64,000 nt of DNA, from positions 186,001-250,000 of the forward strand of contig LLEY01000093.1 in the NCBI GenBank assembly GCA_001414485.1, read 5' to 3'. Position numbers and translations under genes: made by a program. Position 1 is the first letter of the stretch. The number at the start of each line of letters is the position of its first letter. This document shows, piece by piece, positions 25,275-35,494 of the stretch. This DNA is from Calycina herbarum (Eukaryota > Ascomycota > Leotiomycetes > Helotiales > Pezizellaceae). The notes under the pieces are model-generated. The model searched no databases and was not told the DNA's origin. It was given only the letters and a program-made list of their open reading frames with translations.

Positions 25275-25651
25275 TGCTGGCAGAATGTGGTGGTGGCGGC
25301 GAGCAGCTTTCTTCAGAAACTTGGTGTTTTTTGGACGAAAGATGGAATGAGAAAATGAATGGTTGCCACCTTGGGTCCAAAATTTCTTTCATTGAGTCAA
25401 AACAGGAAAGCACGATGATTGATGTTTTTTGTGGTGGGGCGCCGTGAAGACCCAACAAGTTTGGAAGGAACGAACCACACCAGGGCAACACCCACCTTAG
25501 AATTCCAATGAGCACTTGGGGCAAAACGAGGGAATTACTTTTTATGGACTAAATTTACGATTTTAATGTGTGATAATATGATGTTGCAAAGGCAACCAAG
25601 CTGCGTGAGTAAGATTTTTGCTCTCGGTATCTAAAAAAAAGTACAGCATAA

Positions 25652-27141
25652 CTAATTCTCTTTGTAAAGTTCCATAAATGACTTGCCAGACTCACTACTA
25701 CTCCGGCTGTGACCTCCATCCTCAGAATCAGCTATCGATGCAGCCAACTTTCCATTCTTCACCTGATCCTCTTCCAACTTTGGCCCCTCAAAAAGCTCCT
25801 TCTCTTTTGGATCAACCTTCAAATCCACCTCGTGGAATTGCTCTTTCTCAACAACGGGAGCTCCAACCTTCTTCTCGCTCAGGCCTGTATTCGTGCGTGT
25901 TGGAAGTGGTGGTGGCATCGCCGAAATCACCCTCTCTTTCTCTTCTTCCTTTCCAGCTTCCTTCACCTCCGCATCGGTCGCCTTGGACTTGATCTGAGAA
26001 GCTTTTGGTAATGAGTTATCGGGAAGCATAGCCCTTGGAAGGTCTCCCAATTGTTTCCATATTCCATATTTGGCAATCGCTTTTTGCAAATACTCGTGTC
26101 CTTTGGTGGGGCTGACCAAGTACTCGATAGCACTGAGGTCGATGAACCCTTGGCGAGAGAGAATTGGCATGTTGGCACCAAAGTTCATGGATTCCTTTAG
26201 TCTCTCCTTGGCGGGTGATTTGGGTTCTATCATCTCTGCACCCTCGACTTCTTCTAGAGTTGCTGATTTGGGGCGGACCATGAGTTTGTGTGAGATGCTT
26301 AGGTCTGCTAGGTAGATCCCGAATTCGAGATCTGCAACCTCCTTATGGTTCTCTCCACCTTCGGCATCGAGCGAGTTCTTCCCTGTAGCCATTTCGTTAG
26401 CAACAACTTCGTTCGAAGGAATAAGTCAAGCAATAACTTACAAACATTCGCTGTCCACTGGTATCCTTGTACATCAAGAAAATCCGAGTAAACTTCTGGA
26501 GTCAAAAAACCAGTGTGTCGAGGATCCAAGCAGCTGAAAATAGATCCCATCAAGGCGATGAAAATTGGTGCGGGTGTTGAATCGGCAGCAAACAACGGTT
26601 CCCATTTATCTGGAATTGGGTATGAAGGAGCTGATCCATCGACGTCGACGGATTTTGGTGGTGAAGGTGGAAAGTTTGGATTATGTAGTTCATTAAGACC
26701 ATTGGTCATTACTGCAAGGCCTGCTCCAGTTACATCTTTCAACTGCACCAAAGGTTCGACGATCGGCTCCGGTTTTGCGGTTGGTTTTGTGTTCTTCTTC
26801 AAGGGCGATTTTACCAAACTCCAGAGAACACTCCAATCTGCCATCGGAATTTCTACTTGTTGTACGTTTGTTTGTGATGTCTGGCGTGGTGGTAGTGGTG
26901 GTGGTTTTTCTGTTTTGGGTGCGAAACTTGGTGCTCCTGGGACAAAAAACCCGGATTGTTTGAATACCATGGTTGGATGCGTGTCGACATGAGGTCGGGC
27001 ATAGTTTTTGGCGACATAACAGTTTGCGCATAGATGGTAATTTAGACAGTGGTGGCATAAAACTCGAGCTCGATGGTCCAGGATCTTTTCCGTACATGTT
27101 GTGCAGCAATACAGCTGGCTATTTGGTTCTTCTTCCGCCAT
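25652..27141 (-). CDS. ZZ-type zinc finger protein with EF-hand-like region
   Basis: Model: complement(join(25652..26382,26442..27141)), 476 residues. The single intron (donor TTTGTAAGT, branch GCTAAC, acceptor CTACAG) joins ...WTANV to WKNSLDAEGG. The N-terminus (about residues 11-55) has a ZZ-finger pattern of Cys pairs and terminal His: YCCTTCTEKI, CHHCLNYHLCANCY, then HVDTHPTM. ZZ fingers bind protein tails, for example in scaffold and autophagy-receptor proteins. A Pro-rich linker with PPPLPPRQ follows, then an EF-hand-like stretch (about 200-235, SIFSCLDPRHTGFLTPEVY). The second half is charged and probably disordered, with PPPLPTR. The start is the first ATG. Similar ZZ/EF-hand proteins are common in filamentous ascomycetes; the precise role is unknown. 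Confidence 0.8.
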
Positions 27142-28192
27142 AACGTAGATTTGCGACTGCTCAGAGTGGGAGTTTCGTATCTCCTGCTGAACTCCAGCTT
27201 ATTCCGAGAAACACGGGATTCTCCTTCGCTGTTGATGAGCCTCTAGCTCGTGTTTGAGGATTTCGAGATAACGAGATGTGGTTCGTTCGCAGTCGATGTT
27301 TCGATATTTCAAACTTCGATATACATAGCAAAACAACAATACGGACAAGAATCAGAGTACAACCCTCTCGTGAGGAGAAAAGCGAAAGTTAACGTGGAGG
27401 AATTGGAAAAATAAATTGCTTGGGGGACGTCCAAACAAAACCTAGCTTACCGGCACCTGGAGAAGGAGTGATAAGACACAGGCAGCGCATGGGGAAATCT
27501 TGGCTATACGGTCTTGTCTCCTCGTCTAAACATTTAGAAGGCCTGGAGCTGACTTTAAACCTTCCTGATGTTCAATGCGCCGTCTCAGCGACATGTGTGT
27601 TGGTCAGCGCTTTGATGCCAAACTGTCGGAGAATTGGATCTCGTTTCTTGGCTTGACTTGGCGGTGGTGGTCAAGCAACACCAAGACCCCTCCAAGGCAC
27701 CCAAGACTCCTGCCCCAGACTTGATATGAAGAGCTTCAGAGATCCGGGGTAGGACGATGTGTTGGTGCTAGTCAAGATGCATAAAGGAAAGTTACGGCCT
27801 CTCTGCAATCATGCCTGGCGGATCTTCCACCACCCATGATTGGGAGCGACTTGTTTTTGACCTTGGGTGACCCCAGGGTCCTCTTGTTTCACCGAACCCC
27901 CAAAGCGAGTCCAATTCTGCGACGTTTGAACGGAAGCTAGACGACCAATTCTAGAAGTAAAGGAATCCGAGGATCGTCTTCATAACCTGGTTCAGGACAA
28001 GGTGTCCGTTATCTGTGGGCGAAAACATCATGAAAACACCAGATGGACGGGAGAAGATTCAGAAGAGGTTGATCGTACGTTCCTTTCCGACAATCAGACG
28101 ATCTTCAACCATTTCAGAGTCTTCTAACGAAACCTACCTTGGCATCAGGCAAAGTTATTATTATTGCAGGTAAACCCCTCGAGGTGCACATT
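27142..28192. other. Intergenic region, no gene seen
   Basis: About 1.05 kb between two minus-strand genes. It contains the ZZ-finger promoter and the downstream region of the Cys-rich gene. The frame at 27420-27656 has no motif or splice partner, and I see no repeats. Confidence 0.45.
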
Positions 28193-29134
28193 TCATATGG
28201 TATTTGCTATCCGTTTTCGCTTTTCTTGCGCCCACTCATTTGCCTTATCCTCTTGAGCTCTGCGTCGCAGGGCTTCCACGACTATTTCTTTATGCTCCTC
28301 GATCGTTGGGCAGGGAGAAAATAACGCATCCATATCTTCCCCCGCAGCAATTATGTCGTCGATCAGCCGCCACGCTTTATTGTCCTTCCTTGGAGGAATT
28401 CGAAAATTCGATCCAACTCTCACAGCATCCTTTCCGCAAGAAGGGCATCTCAAGCAAACCCCAGGTCCCAGCTTGTAAACTCGTGGGGTGGTGACGATAT
28501 TTATCCAATGCAAGTACGGATCCCCCGCCTTTACACATTCCACTTCTTCCACCGAGAGAGAGCTTGGATCATTCCAGTATCGTGACCTGAGGGCGTTGAA
28601 AGCAAGTGTTTCTGGGGATCCGACATTTTCTCTACTCTTCATCCGTCTCTCATTTTGAAATGCTGCTTTCAGTTCTGGTGAAAATGATTCCAGTGGTCGA
28701 ACGGACCAGTCCTGGAAGTCTGATATTTCATATTCAAACTTTGAAGGGTCGTAGAATGGCTTGATAGACCGCCGACAGGCCTTTTCGGGACAAATGAACT
28801 TGGGTCGATATGATGACCCGCATTGGTTGTAATAAAGGCCTGTTCGCCCTGTGGGATAAGTTTCCCGGACAATATGCTCAGGAGGATACCCTGTGAGCAA
28901 ATGTTGACGAGTGTTTTCTGAAATCTGGATATGCTGTCAGACCCTAATATATAATTTCATCGACTGGGAGTCAACCTTGGACTCGTCGCGAGGGCAGCAG
29001 CCTCCACTACATCCAAACATCGCTTGTTCTCCAATCCGACATCCTACAAGTCGTTTGGTTGTATCCGCTCTAGAGGGCTGTTAGGTGGGAAGGGAAAAGG
29101 CAAGAGGTCGCGTGACTTGCCTTCGACAAGACAT
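28193..29134 (-). CDS. Unrecognised Cys-rich protein with a GC-AG first intron
   Basis: Model: complement(join(28193..28924,28976..29069,29121..29134)), 279 residues. Exon 1 is only ATGTCTTGTCGAAG, followed by a consensus GC donor (AG|GCAAGT) and acceptor CCTCTAG; intron 2 is a regular GT-AG intron. Joined, the N-terminus reads MSCRRADTTKRLVGCRIG, then a dense Cys cluster MFGCSGGCCPRDES. Further Cys pairs occur at FICPEKACRR and CLRCPSCGKDAV, which look metal-binding. The C-terminus is a charged helix (EEHKEIVVEALRRRAQEDK). I cannot assign a family. Its start lies 316 bp from the start of the divergent Nudix-IF2B gene, so the two may share a promoter. Confidence 0.65.
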
Positions 29135-29450
29135 CTTGAATCTTTTGAGATGTAATTAAGGGTGTAGTAGGTGTTTTAGATTTTCAAAAGTTCTGGATGG
29201 ATGAAGCAAGTATCAAAAAGCAAAGGAAAGTGAGTCACTATTGGAATACGAGGTTAGAAACGTGATGTGCTCAGCCGCTATAGCGGCGCCCCATCGGAGA
29301 AAGTTCCTTTGAACTTCCGGGTGGTGTCCGGGGAACAGAACATCTGATAACAACACCACCTCGAACAATATCTTACCTAAGATGAGGAAACTTCCATTGA
29401 ATCTCATATCGAGATTTCAATTCAATCAAACACAATCAATCCATCAAGCA

Positions 29451-31059
29451 ATGGCTCACAATTTGCGACAGCGCGCCGTTGTCTCATCGTTCATCTGCAC
29501 CCCACCGCAATCCCCTAACGGCCTCACATTCGCACTTTTCAAACGTAGTGAGAAGGTATCGACATATCCGTGAGTACTTTAATGACTAACGCCTATTTCT
29601 TAATAGTTTGATAACTTAAGGCAGTGGCAAATGGGCTGTCTGCTCAGGCTCTATCGACCCCACAGACACAAGTCCTGAGAACGCAGCGAAGCGTGAAATT
29701 CTCGAGGAAACAACTTTATCAGATGACGATATTTTCCTTTTACGGCGAGGGAAACCTTTCAGTCTCATCGATGAAAAACTGAAGACAGAATGGACGATTC
29801 ACCCCTTTGCCTGGCAACTCAAACCTCATTCTAAACCCATCGAATTTGATTGGGAGCACACGGAGTATCAATTCGTCAAACCAGAAGATCTGGCGAAATT
29901 CGAGCATGTTCCTCAGTTAGAGATTGGGATGGGGAGGGTGTTGGTAAGTCCCGAGTTGGAGACTGCATTATCAATATTGAGGGACGACCATGAAAGCGGA
30001 GCCCAGCTGTTGGCTAGAAAAGCTCTTGAGCTTTTACTTGAAAATGTTAACAGCGTGGAGCTTTCGAAGATCAAGTCTCCGGATGAGTTTTGGAGGGAAA
30101 TTCGATGGATAGCTTGGCATTTGGCGAAGAACGGCCGGCCCTCTATGGGTTCTGCTGTTGAAGCATCTCTGTTCCAGTCCTTGGACGTAGCAAGGAAGAG
30201 TTTTGAACTTCTTGGGCTCAAGCTCAAGGATGGCTTTGAAACTGACCTGCATAGTCTCAAAGAGATTCTTGAATCTGCTCTTTTAGAAAGAATATCTACA
30301 CTGCAACATAGTCTATCAACTCTTTCCAATCGCTTTGTGGACTTTATCGAGAAGGATCAAGAAGGCTACGAGGGAGGAGCACCAAAAACAACAAACATCA
30401 TCACACTCTCTGCATCTGGAACTATTACAACTTCCCTATCCAATCTGATCCGAACTCACGCTAAGTCTGGACGAAGGATCAAGCTTACAATCCTGGAATC
30501 ACGACCAAAATTTGAAGGCGTGAAAGTTGTCAACAAATTACTCGACTCCTTCAATTCCGATCCGGAGATCATGGAAATTCTCAAGGTGGAGATAGTATCA
30601 GATGCCAGCATCGCCACCGTGCTCGAAGATGCACATTACCTTCTTCTGGGGGCGGATAAAGTCCTTTCCGACGGTTCGGTGTCCAATAAAATCGGTAGTC
30701 TAGTAGCTGCAATTGTTGCGAAGTGGAAGCAATCAGAACAAAGCTCAAAATGCAAGGTTTTGGCACTGTATCAAAGCGACAAAATCACCAACTCGAGTTC
30801 TGATGGAGAACACTCGAAAGTGGAAAATAACGATCCAGGCGAGGTGATGGAAAGTTGGCCAACCAATTTCACCGAGGAAACCATGGATGCGAAGCGCATT
30901 GGCTGGAAGGTAGAGGTTAGGAATGTGTATTTTGAATGGGTTCCTGGGCATTTGATTGATGCGCATGTCTCTGAGAGGGGAGTGTTGAGTTTGAGGGATG
31001 TTAGAAAGATCGGAAATGAGACGTGGGAGCTTGAAGAGAGCCTTTTCAAAGATCTTTGA
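29451..31059 (+). CDS. Nudix hydrolase-eIF2B/IF-2B-like fusion protein
   Basis: Model: join(29451..29569,29625..31059), 517 residues. The intron (donor CCGTGAGT, acceptor AAGGCAG) joins TYP to GKWAVCSGSID. Residues about 8-150 form a Nudix domain: a GSIDPTDTSPENAAK stretch leads into REILEETT (63-70), the core of the Nudix box G-x5-E-x7-REUxEExGU in slightly degenerate form. Residues about 160-517 resemble the eIF2B alpha/beta/delta (IF-2B) fold: a helical N-terminal part (ALSILRDDHESGAQLLARKALELL, residues 143-166) and a Rossmann-like half with LTILESRPKFEG and LLGADKVLSDGSVSNKIGS, the typical IF-2B signatures. The substrate may be a sugar phosphate or nucleotide, as in IF-2B-related isomerases; this is inference. 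The upstream ATG at 29382 is in frame, so a 23-residue extension is possible. Confidence 0.85.
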
Positions 31060-32338
31060 TGTTAGAATGGTTCTATTCAACAGTTCAAGAATTCTTACTG
31101 TGCTCTTATTACACATCTAACATGTGTTGTTTCACATCCAAGGGAGCCTCGGTGGAGTAGTGGTTCTAACATGAGGCGATTCCAAGGTAGCTGTCGGAGG
31201 TAATACTTACAGGAATTAGTTAAGTTGCAACTCTCTCCGTCCTGCAACTTCTTCTTGTGAATCCCTTTTCCTTAGTAGTTTGCAGTCTCATTTAGGAAAA
31301 AAAATATTACAGGTAAAAGCGGCGAGCAATCTCTCTGCATAATAACGATAGCGGTTAAATACATTGAGAAATGTGATGCTTCATCTTACCCTGACCTATG
31401 GACTGGTATGAATGTATTATGTTAGAGTTGTCTGGTACTAAAGATAAGTGATGTTTTTATCGATGCTACTAAGTACGAGACAGCGCAGCGGGGCAAAATT
31501 TTTTCCGCGCCTGGGCTGCAACATCAAAATCTTCGTTCGTCTTTTGTACTTACTACAAACAACAAAGGGCACCTGAAAGGAATAATATCTATACATATTG
31601 CTAATTTCTCTATCTTGTCGTGTTTTTAGCATGTTTTTCCGATTTTTATATAACATATGGCTATTTACTGCCACTTATCGTGCTGACTTGCGCAAAAATT
31701 GTTCAGGCGTGTTGCTTAGGGGTAGAAGCAACGAACCCCAACCACCACCACCATTAGTAACCTTGTAAACAACGTATTGATACCATTCTAATTCTAGTAA
31801 GAAAAGTCTTGTCCAGTAGTTCTTTTTCGCTGATAAAACACGATTATCAAGTTTTCTTGATACGATTTTGATTCTTACTAGTTTAAAAAAGGTGTGGGAG
31901 TACAAAGAATAGTAGCAGAGGTCTATAAGAGTGGTTTATGTGAGCTATCGGTTTCTAAGCTTGAGTAGAGGTTGGTGGCTTTTTTCCACATGGTGCGGGG
32001 ATGACCTTGCTTTTTCTTGTTTTGTAACGAAAGCTGGTGAAAGGTCCCAGAAAGAGAGCAACCAAGTGAAATCTTAACAGAATCAAGCTAGCTCAATTCG
32101 AGAATAGTGATTATACTTACGTTTATTAAATTGTGGAGAAAGCTTTAGGTAGTTTTCTTAATAGAAACATTTCAAGTGTGGTTTTGTGCCGCATATAAAT
32201 GGGCTTAGCGCCACTGACCACTTCGTGGTTGAAACATAATCACAGGACCCGCGGAGGCACGCGAAGGCATGCGAGGGGTACATCCGTCAACGACAAGCAC
32301 ATTTCCTGGAGCAAACTTTATCAGTCTTCCCTCATAAA
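31060..32338. other. AT-rich intergenic region, no gene seen
   Basis: About 1.3 kb downstream of the Nudix-IF2B gene and upstream of the intact paralogue. A short stretch at 31665-31677 (ATTTACTGCCACTTA) resembles one end of the MITE-like family but no partner arm is visible. No coding sequence is supported. Confidence 0.45.
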
Positions 32339-34286
32339 ATGACCAACATGACCCAAGTTTACCACAAAGACAGCACGTTTCCAATAGAACCAGACTTGGG
32401 TAATCAGGTCCCTCGCTTCAAAAAACTTCAAGAAAGACTCGGCCTTCCTCCCGTATGGGGAGACGTCCTGAAAAGGGAACTTGTAAAGTTCAGGAAAACG
32501 TACACGACCACGGATGGTCAACCGGGAGACTCTCTCCTTTTCCGGAAGGTGACTACCGATCAAAAGGAATTGGCGATCATGGCAGAAACCTTTCTAGACC
32601 GTGGTGCCGGATACATTTTCTGGTCCAAGAATAGAGAGTGGTTTTGTGAGGGGAGTTTGATATACCCCCACGACAAAGCGAAGTAAGTAAAGTAATTCGG
32701 TTTTTGCTGTCAATCTTTGGAGAGAGCTAATTCCAATTAAGGATCATAGTTTATCTAAAGCAGTGTATTTACAAACAGAACGAGAATTCGCGTCGGAATT
32801 GGCGGCAGGCTCAAAAAATTCGAATATTACGAGAAGAGCAAGAGGAAAGACCAATAGCTCAACCATCAACTTCAAAAGCTCAATCTCCAATTTCAACAGC
32901 TCAACCTTTAACTTCAACAGCTCGACCTTCAACTTCACTTGGATTGACCCAGAACCCTCAACGGTGCGTGAAGACCAAAACGGCACAATCGCTTATCGAA
33001 TGCGACTGAGTAGTGCAATCGATTTGTTGTGGCTGTGCAACACACTAAGATAGATACTGACATTTTCTATTAGCTATAGTACAATCCACCCAAAACACCC
33101 AGAGAAGTCGCTCGGCGCTCAAAACAACTCTACTGTATGATTGAATCCAGTGATGATGCAAGAAGTGCGAATCAAACTAAATACTTTGTAGGGAGAGGAC
33201 GTAGGCTTTCCTCGAATATCCAACAAAAGCTTTCAAGAGTCTGAATATCGGGTTCGCAAGACGACAAAAGAGTATTCCCACATGCCCCACGAGTACGAAT
33301 CATTCCGAGCAAGCCGAAGAACCCCCGCAAATCTTGAGTTCGTCCAAGATGAAGAATTAGACGACGTTGTCGTTGAGTTGGGCAGTCGTGTTCGTGAGCC
33401 TCGTCATAATGGCGTGTTTACCGTCCCACTTGCCAACTCTATAGTGTTAAACGTTCCCTGGGCCAACGAATCACACTTGGATAATTCTCAGGGGCCTACC
33501 AAGATATACGAACCACGAACCGATCTCAAAGCAGATGACGATATGATATATGATACTATACCCGTGATGGAACTGAATCGTGAGCAACAGTCCGATCATC
33601 AGATGTCAGCGACATTGAACCCCCACGAGACAAAGCTCAGTCAGACAACTCATGGACAGACCCCATTCAATATCAATGCTCGCCCATCATGCACTACCTC
33701 GCAAACACCTCAAACGGTAGAAGAGGCAGACAGAGGTGTCAATCACATAGACCAAGATGTTATACCAACGGCCAATCAAGTTATAAAAAGCTCAAACACC
33801 CCGCAATTTTCCACTCCAGCTGCCCAAGGAACAACATCCAACATTCCATTATCACAAGTCGAAACTTCTACTGAACGATGTCCCTCTACAACACCACATC
33901 CCCACCAATCTTCTCCACCTCAATCCTCCCAATCCCCACAAACAGCCTTCATCGCTAAACCTATCCCACTCTGGATAATAACCTACACCAATTCCATCCG
34001 AACCGAAGAGCTTTGGGGATTTTGGGAAGGAGAAAAGATTCTCGACATTCATCTATCGAGTTTCCTCTCAGGGATATCAGCAAGGACAGGAAGTGGTAAC
34101 ATTCAAAAGATAAAAGTGTGTCTTCTCGGTCCTTTCCAAATAAAAATGTCTGTTCCACGGGACGCGGAGTACGTCTGGGATATTGTGAAGAAAGCGTTGG
34201 TGGAGAATATAAACAAGATGAGGAGAATGAATCGTGCAGAGGACTTAAGGGTTAACGTTGAACCATTCTCTGAGGAAATTGGATGA
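32339..34286 (+). CDS. Unrecognised fungal protein, intact member of the duplicated family
   Basis: Model: join(32339..32682,32742..32963,33074..33134,33192..34286), 573 residues; donors GTAAGT, GTGCGT and GTATGA, acceptors AATTAAG, CTATTAG and TTTGTAG, with consistent phases. The N-terminal module (about residues 1-115) contains FRKTYTTTDGQPGDSLLF, an IMAETFLDRGAGYIFW core and SLIYPHDKAK. Exon 2 adds VYLKQCIYKQNEN and Ser/Thr-Gln repeats (AQPSTSKAQSPISTAQ). The centre is long and disordered. The C-terminal module (about 475-570) has KPIPLWIITYTNS, EELWGFWEG and IKVCLLGPFQIKMSVP. The pseudogene at 324-2431 keeps all these parts, which shows that the exons are real. No signal peptide or membrane segment is visible. 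Function unknown; I cannot name a domain. Confidence 0.7.
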
Positions 34287-34555
34287 TTGCTGGAAAGGTG
34301 GAAATGGAGAATAAGGCGGTCGAGTTTTGATGGCGGAATTTGTTTCATTTCCGCGAGGATAGTGGCCAGTTCTATGACTTTGTAGCTTGCCTTAATATTC
34401 TTAGCGGGACCGTGAGTTTGTAAATTGGTAGTATACTTATTCTGCGTTATTAGTATACCTGGTATACCAATAGACTGCATGTCCAGGATACAAGAGCATG
34501 TATAAAAGTGAAAGCATCTCAAGTTAGCAGCTATCAATCTCCGTCTTGTATTTTA

Positions 34556-35096
34556 CAGTCAGTTACGAGTTAAGCTTGAATTTGCCCACTTTTTTGTAAT
34601 CCAAGCTATTTTTTATTAAGGCTTTCTCCCTCTTTTCTTTAGAAGACAGAAAATAAAAGTGCTGAGTAGAGTAGAGTAGAGTAGTAACTACTACTCTACT
34701 CTACTCACTATTACTCGAGTATAGTACTCTAGAGTAGTAGAGTAGTGCGGGCCGAATCGGGCCGGGCCGGTCCGGATAGGTGGAGTAGCGTCGGGGTGGC
34801 GTTTTAGAGCTTCCGGCGGCTTAAGCGAGATCTTCTTTCTACTCTATTTACTACGTAACTTCTTTAATAATAGTCTTAAGTCACTACTCTACTCTACTCA
34901 TCCGACCCGCTACTCATACTATACTCTACTACTCAAGAGTACTACTCGAGTAGTAGTGAGTAGTTGAGTAGTTTGTGTTCACACTGTTATTGATTAATAG
35001 GTAAAAGAGTGCCTAAAAAGGGGGGAAATTAAGGAATTTTCTCAGCTCGGATTACAAAAAAAGTGGGCAAATTCAAGCTTAACTCGCAACTCACTG
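34556..35096. mobile_element. 541-bp non-autonomous DNA transposon (mariner/pogo-like MITE)
   Basis: Imperfect terminal inverted repeats of about 50 bp: the left starts CAGTCAGTTACGAGTTAAGC and runs through TTTGCCCACTTTTTTGTAATCC. The inverted right end starts CAGTGAGTTGCGAGTTAAGC and is nearly identical after that. The element is flanked by TA on both sides (34554-34555 and 35097-35098), the target duplication of Tc1/mariner-type elements. The interior is full of GAGTA/TACTC short repeats, many palindromic, with a GC-rich core near 34745-34800. No transposase frame is present. Confidence 0.85.
34668..34975. repeat. GAGTA/TACTC microsatellite-like palindromic tracts inside the element
   Basis: Runs such as AGAGTAGAGTAGAGTAG (34673 onward) are followed by their inverse ACTACTCTACTCTACTC, and the same pattern recurs at 34880-34975. 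The unit can fold on itself repeatedly. It is the interior of the 541-bp element. Confidence 0.75.
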
Positions 35097-35494
35097 TAGA
35101 TATAACTCGCGATTCATCTCAAGCGCCCAAGGAAGTGCCGTGAAGCAGATTATATTCATTGCGAATGATGTGAGGAACGAGTTTCATTTCAACAAAACCG
35201 TATTGACCGAAAAGTTGGTAGAGGATGATGACAGTGGTTGCGTTAGCGAGTGTGAGGAGACGAAAATGGGAGGAAGGGTATCGATTATATAACCGCGACT
35301 AGAGAAGGTATCTTATGTTTGAGAATAATGTATGCTACCGATGCCAAAACAAATTAAGAATTAATACAAAGACCAGATATCCCAACCCCAATTCCAATTT
35401 TCCCTTTGCTTCCAGTGTTATAGTAACATATTACCTCAATACACACCACAACAAGCAATCCCAAGCCAAGCACCAAACAGGTCTCACATATTTT

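Larger units (their letters stand above)
34287..35494. other. Intergenic region with a TIR element
   Basis: About 1.2 kb between convergent genes. It is dominated by the 541-bp inverted-repeat element at 34556-35096. The rest (34287-34553, 35099-35494) is AT-rich and has no gene. Confidence 0.5.

Noticed and set aside
31140..31205. tRNA-like stretch (GGTGGAGTAGTGGTTCTAAC)
   Set aside because: The D-arm-like part is present but no acceptor-stem pairing and no T-arm GGTTCGA-type sequence follows.
31665..31677. Fifth copy of the palindromic element
   Set aside because: Only ATTTACTGCCACTTA matches one arm; no second arm or internal unit is present.
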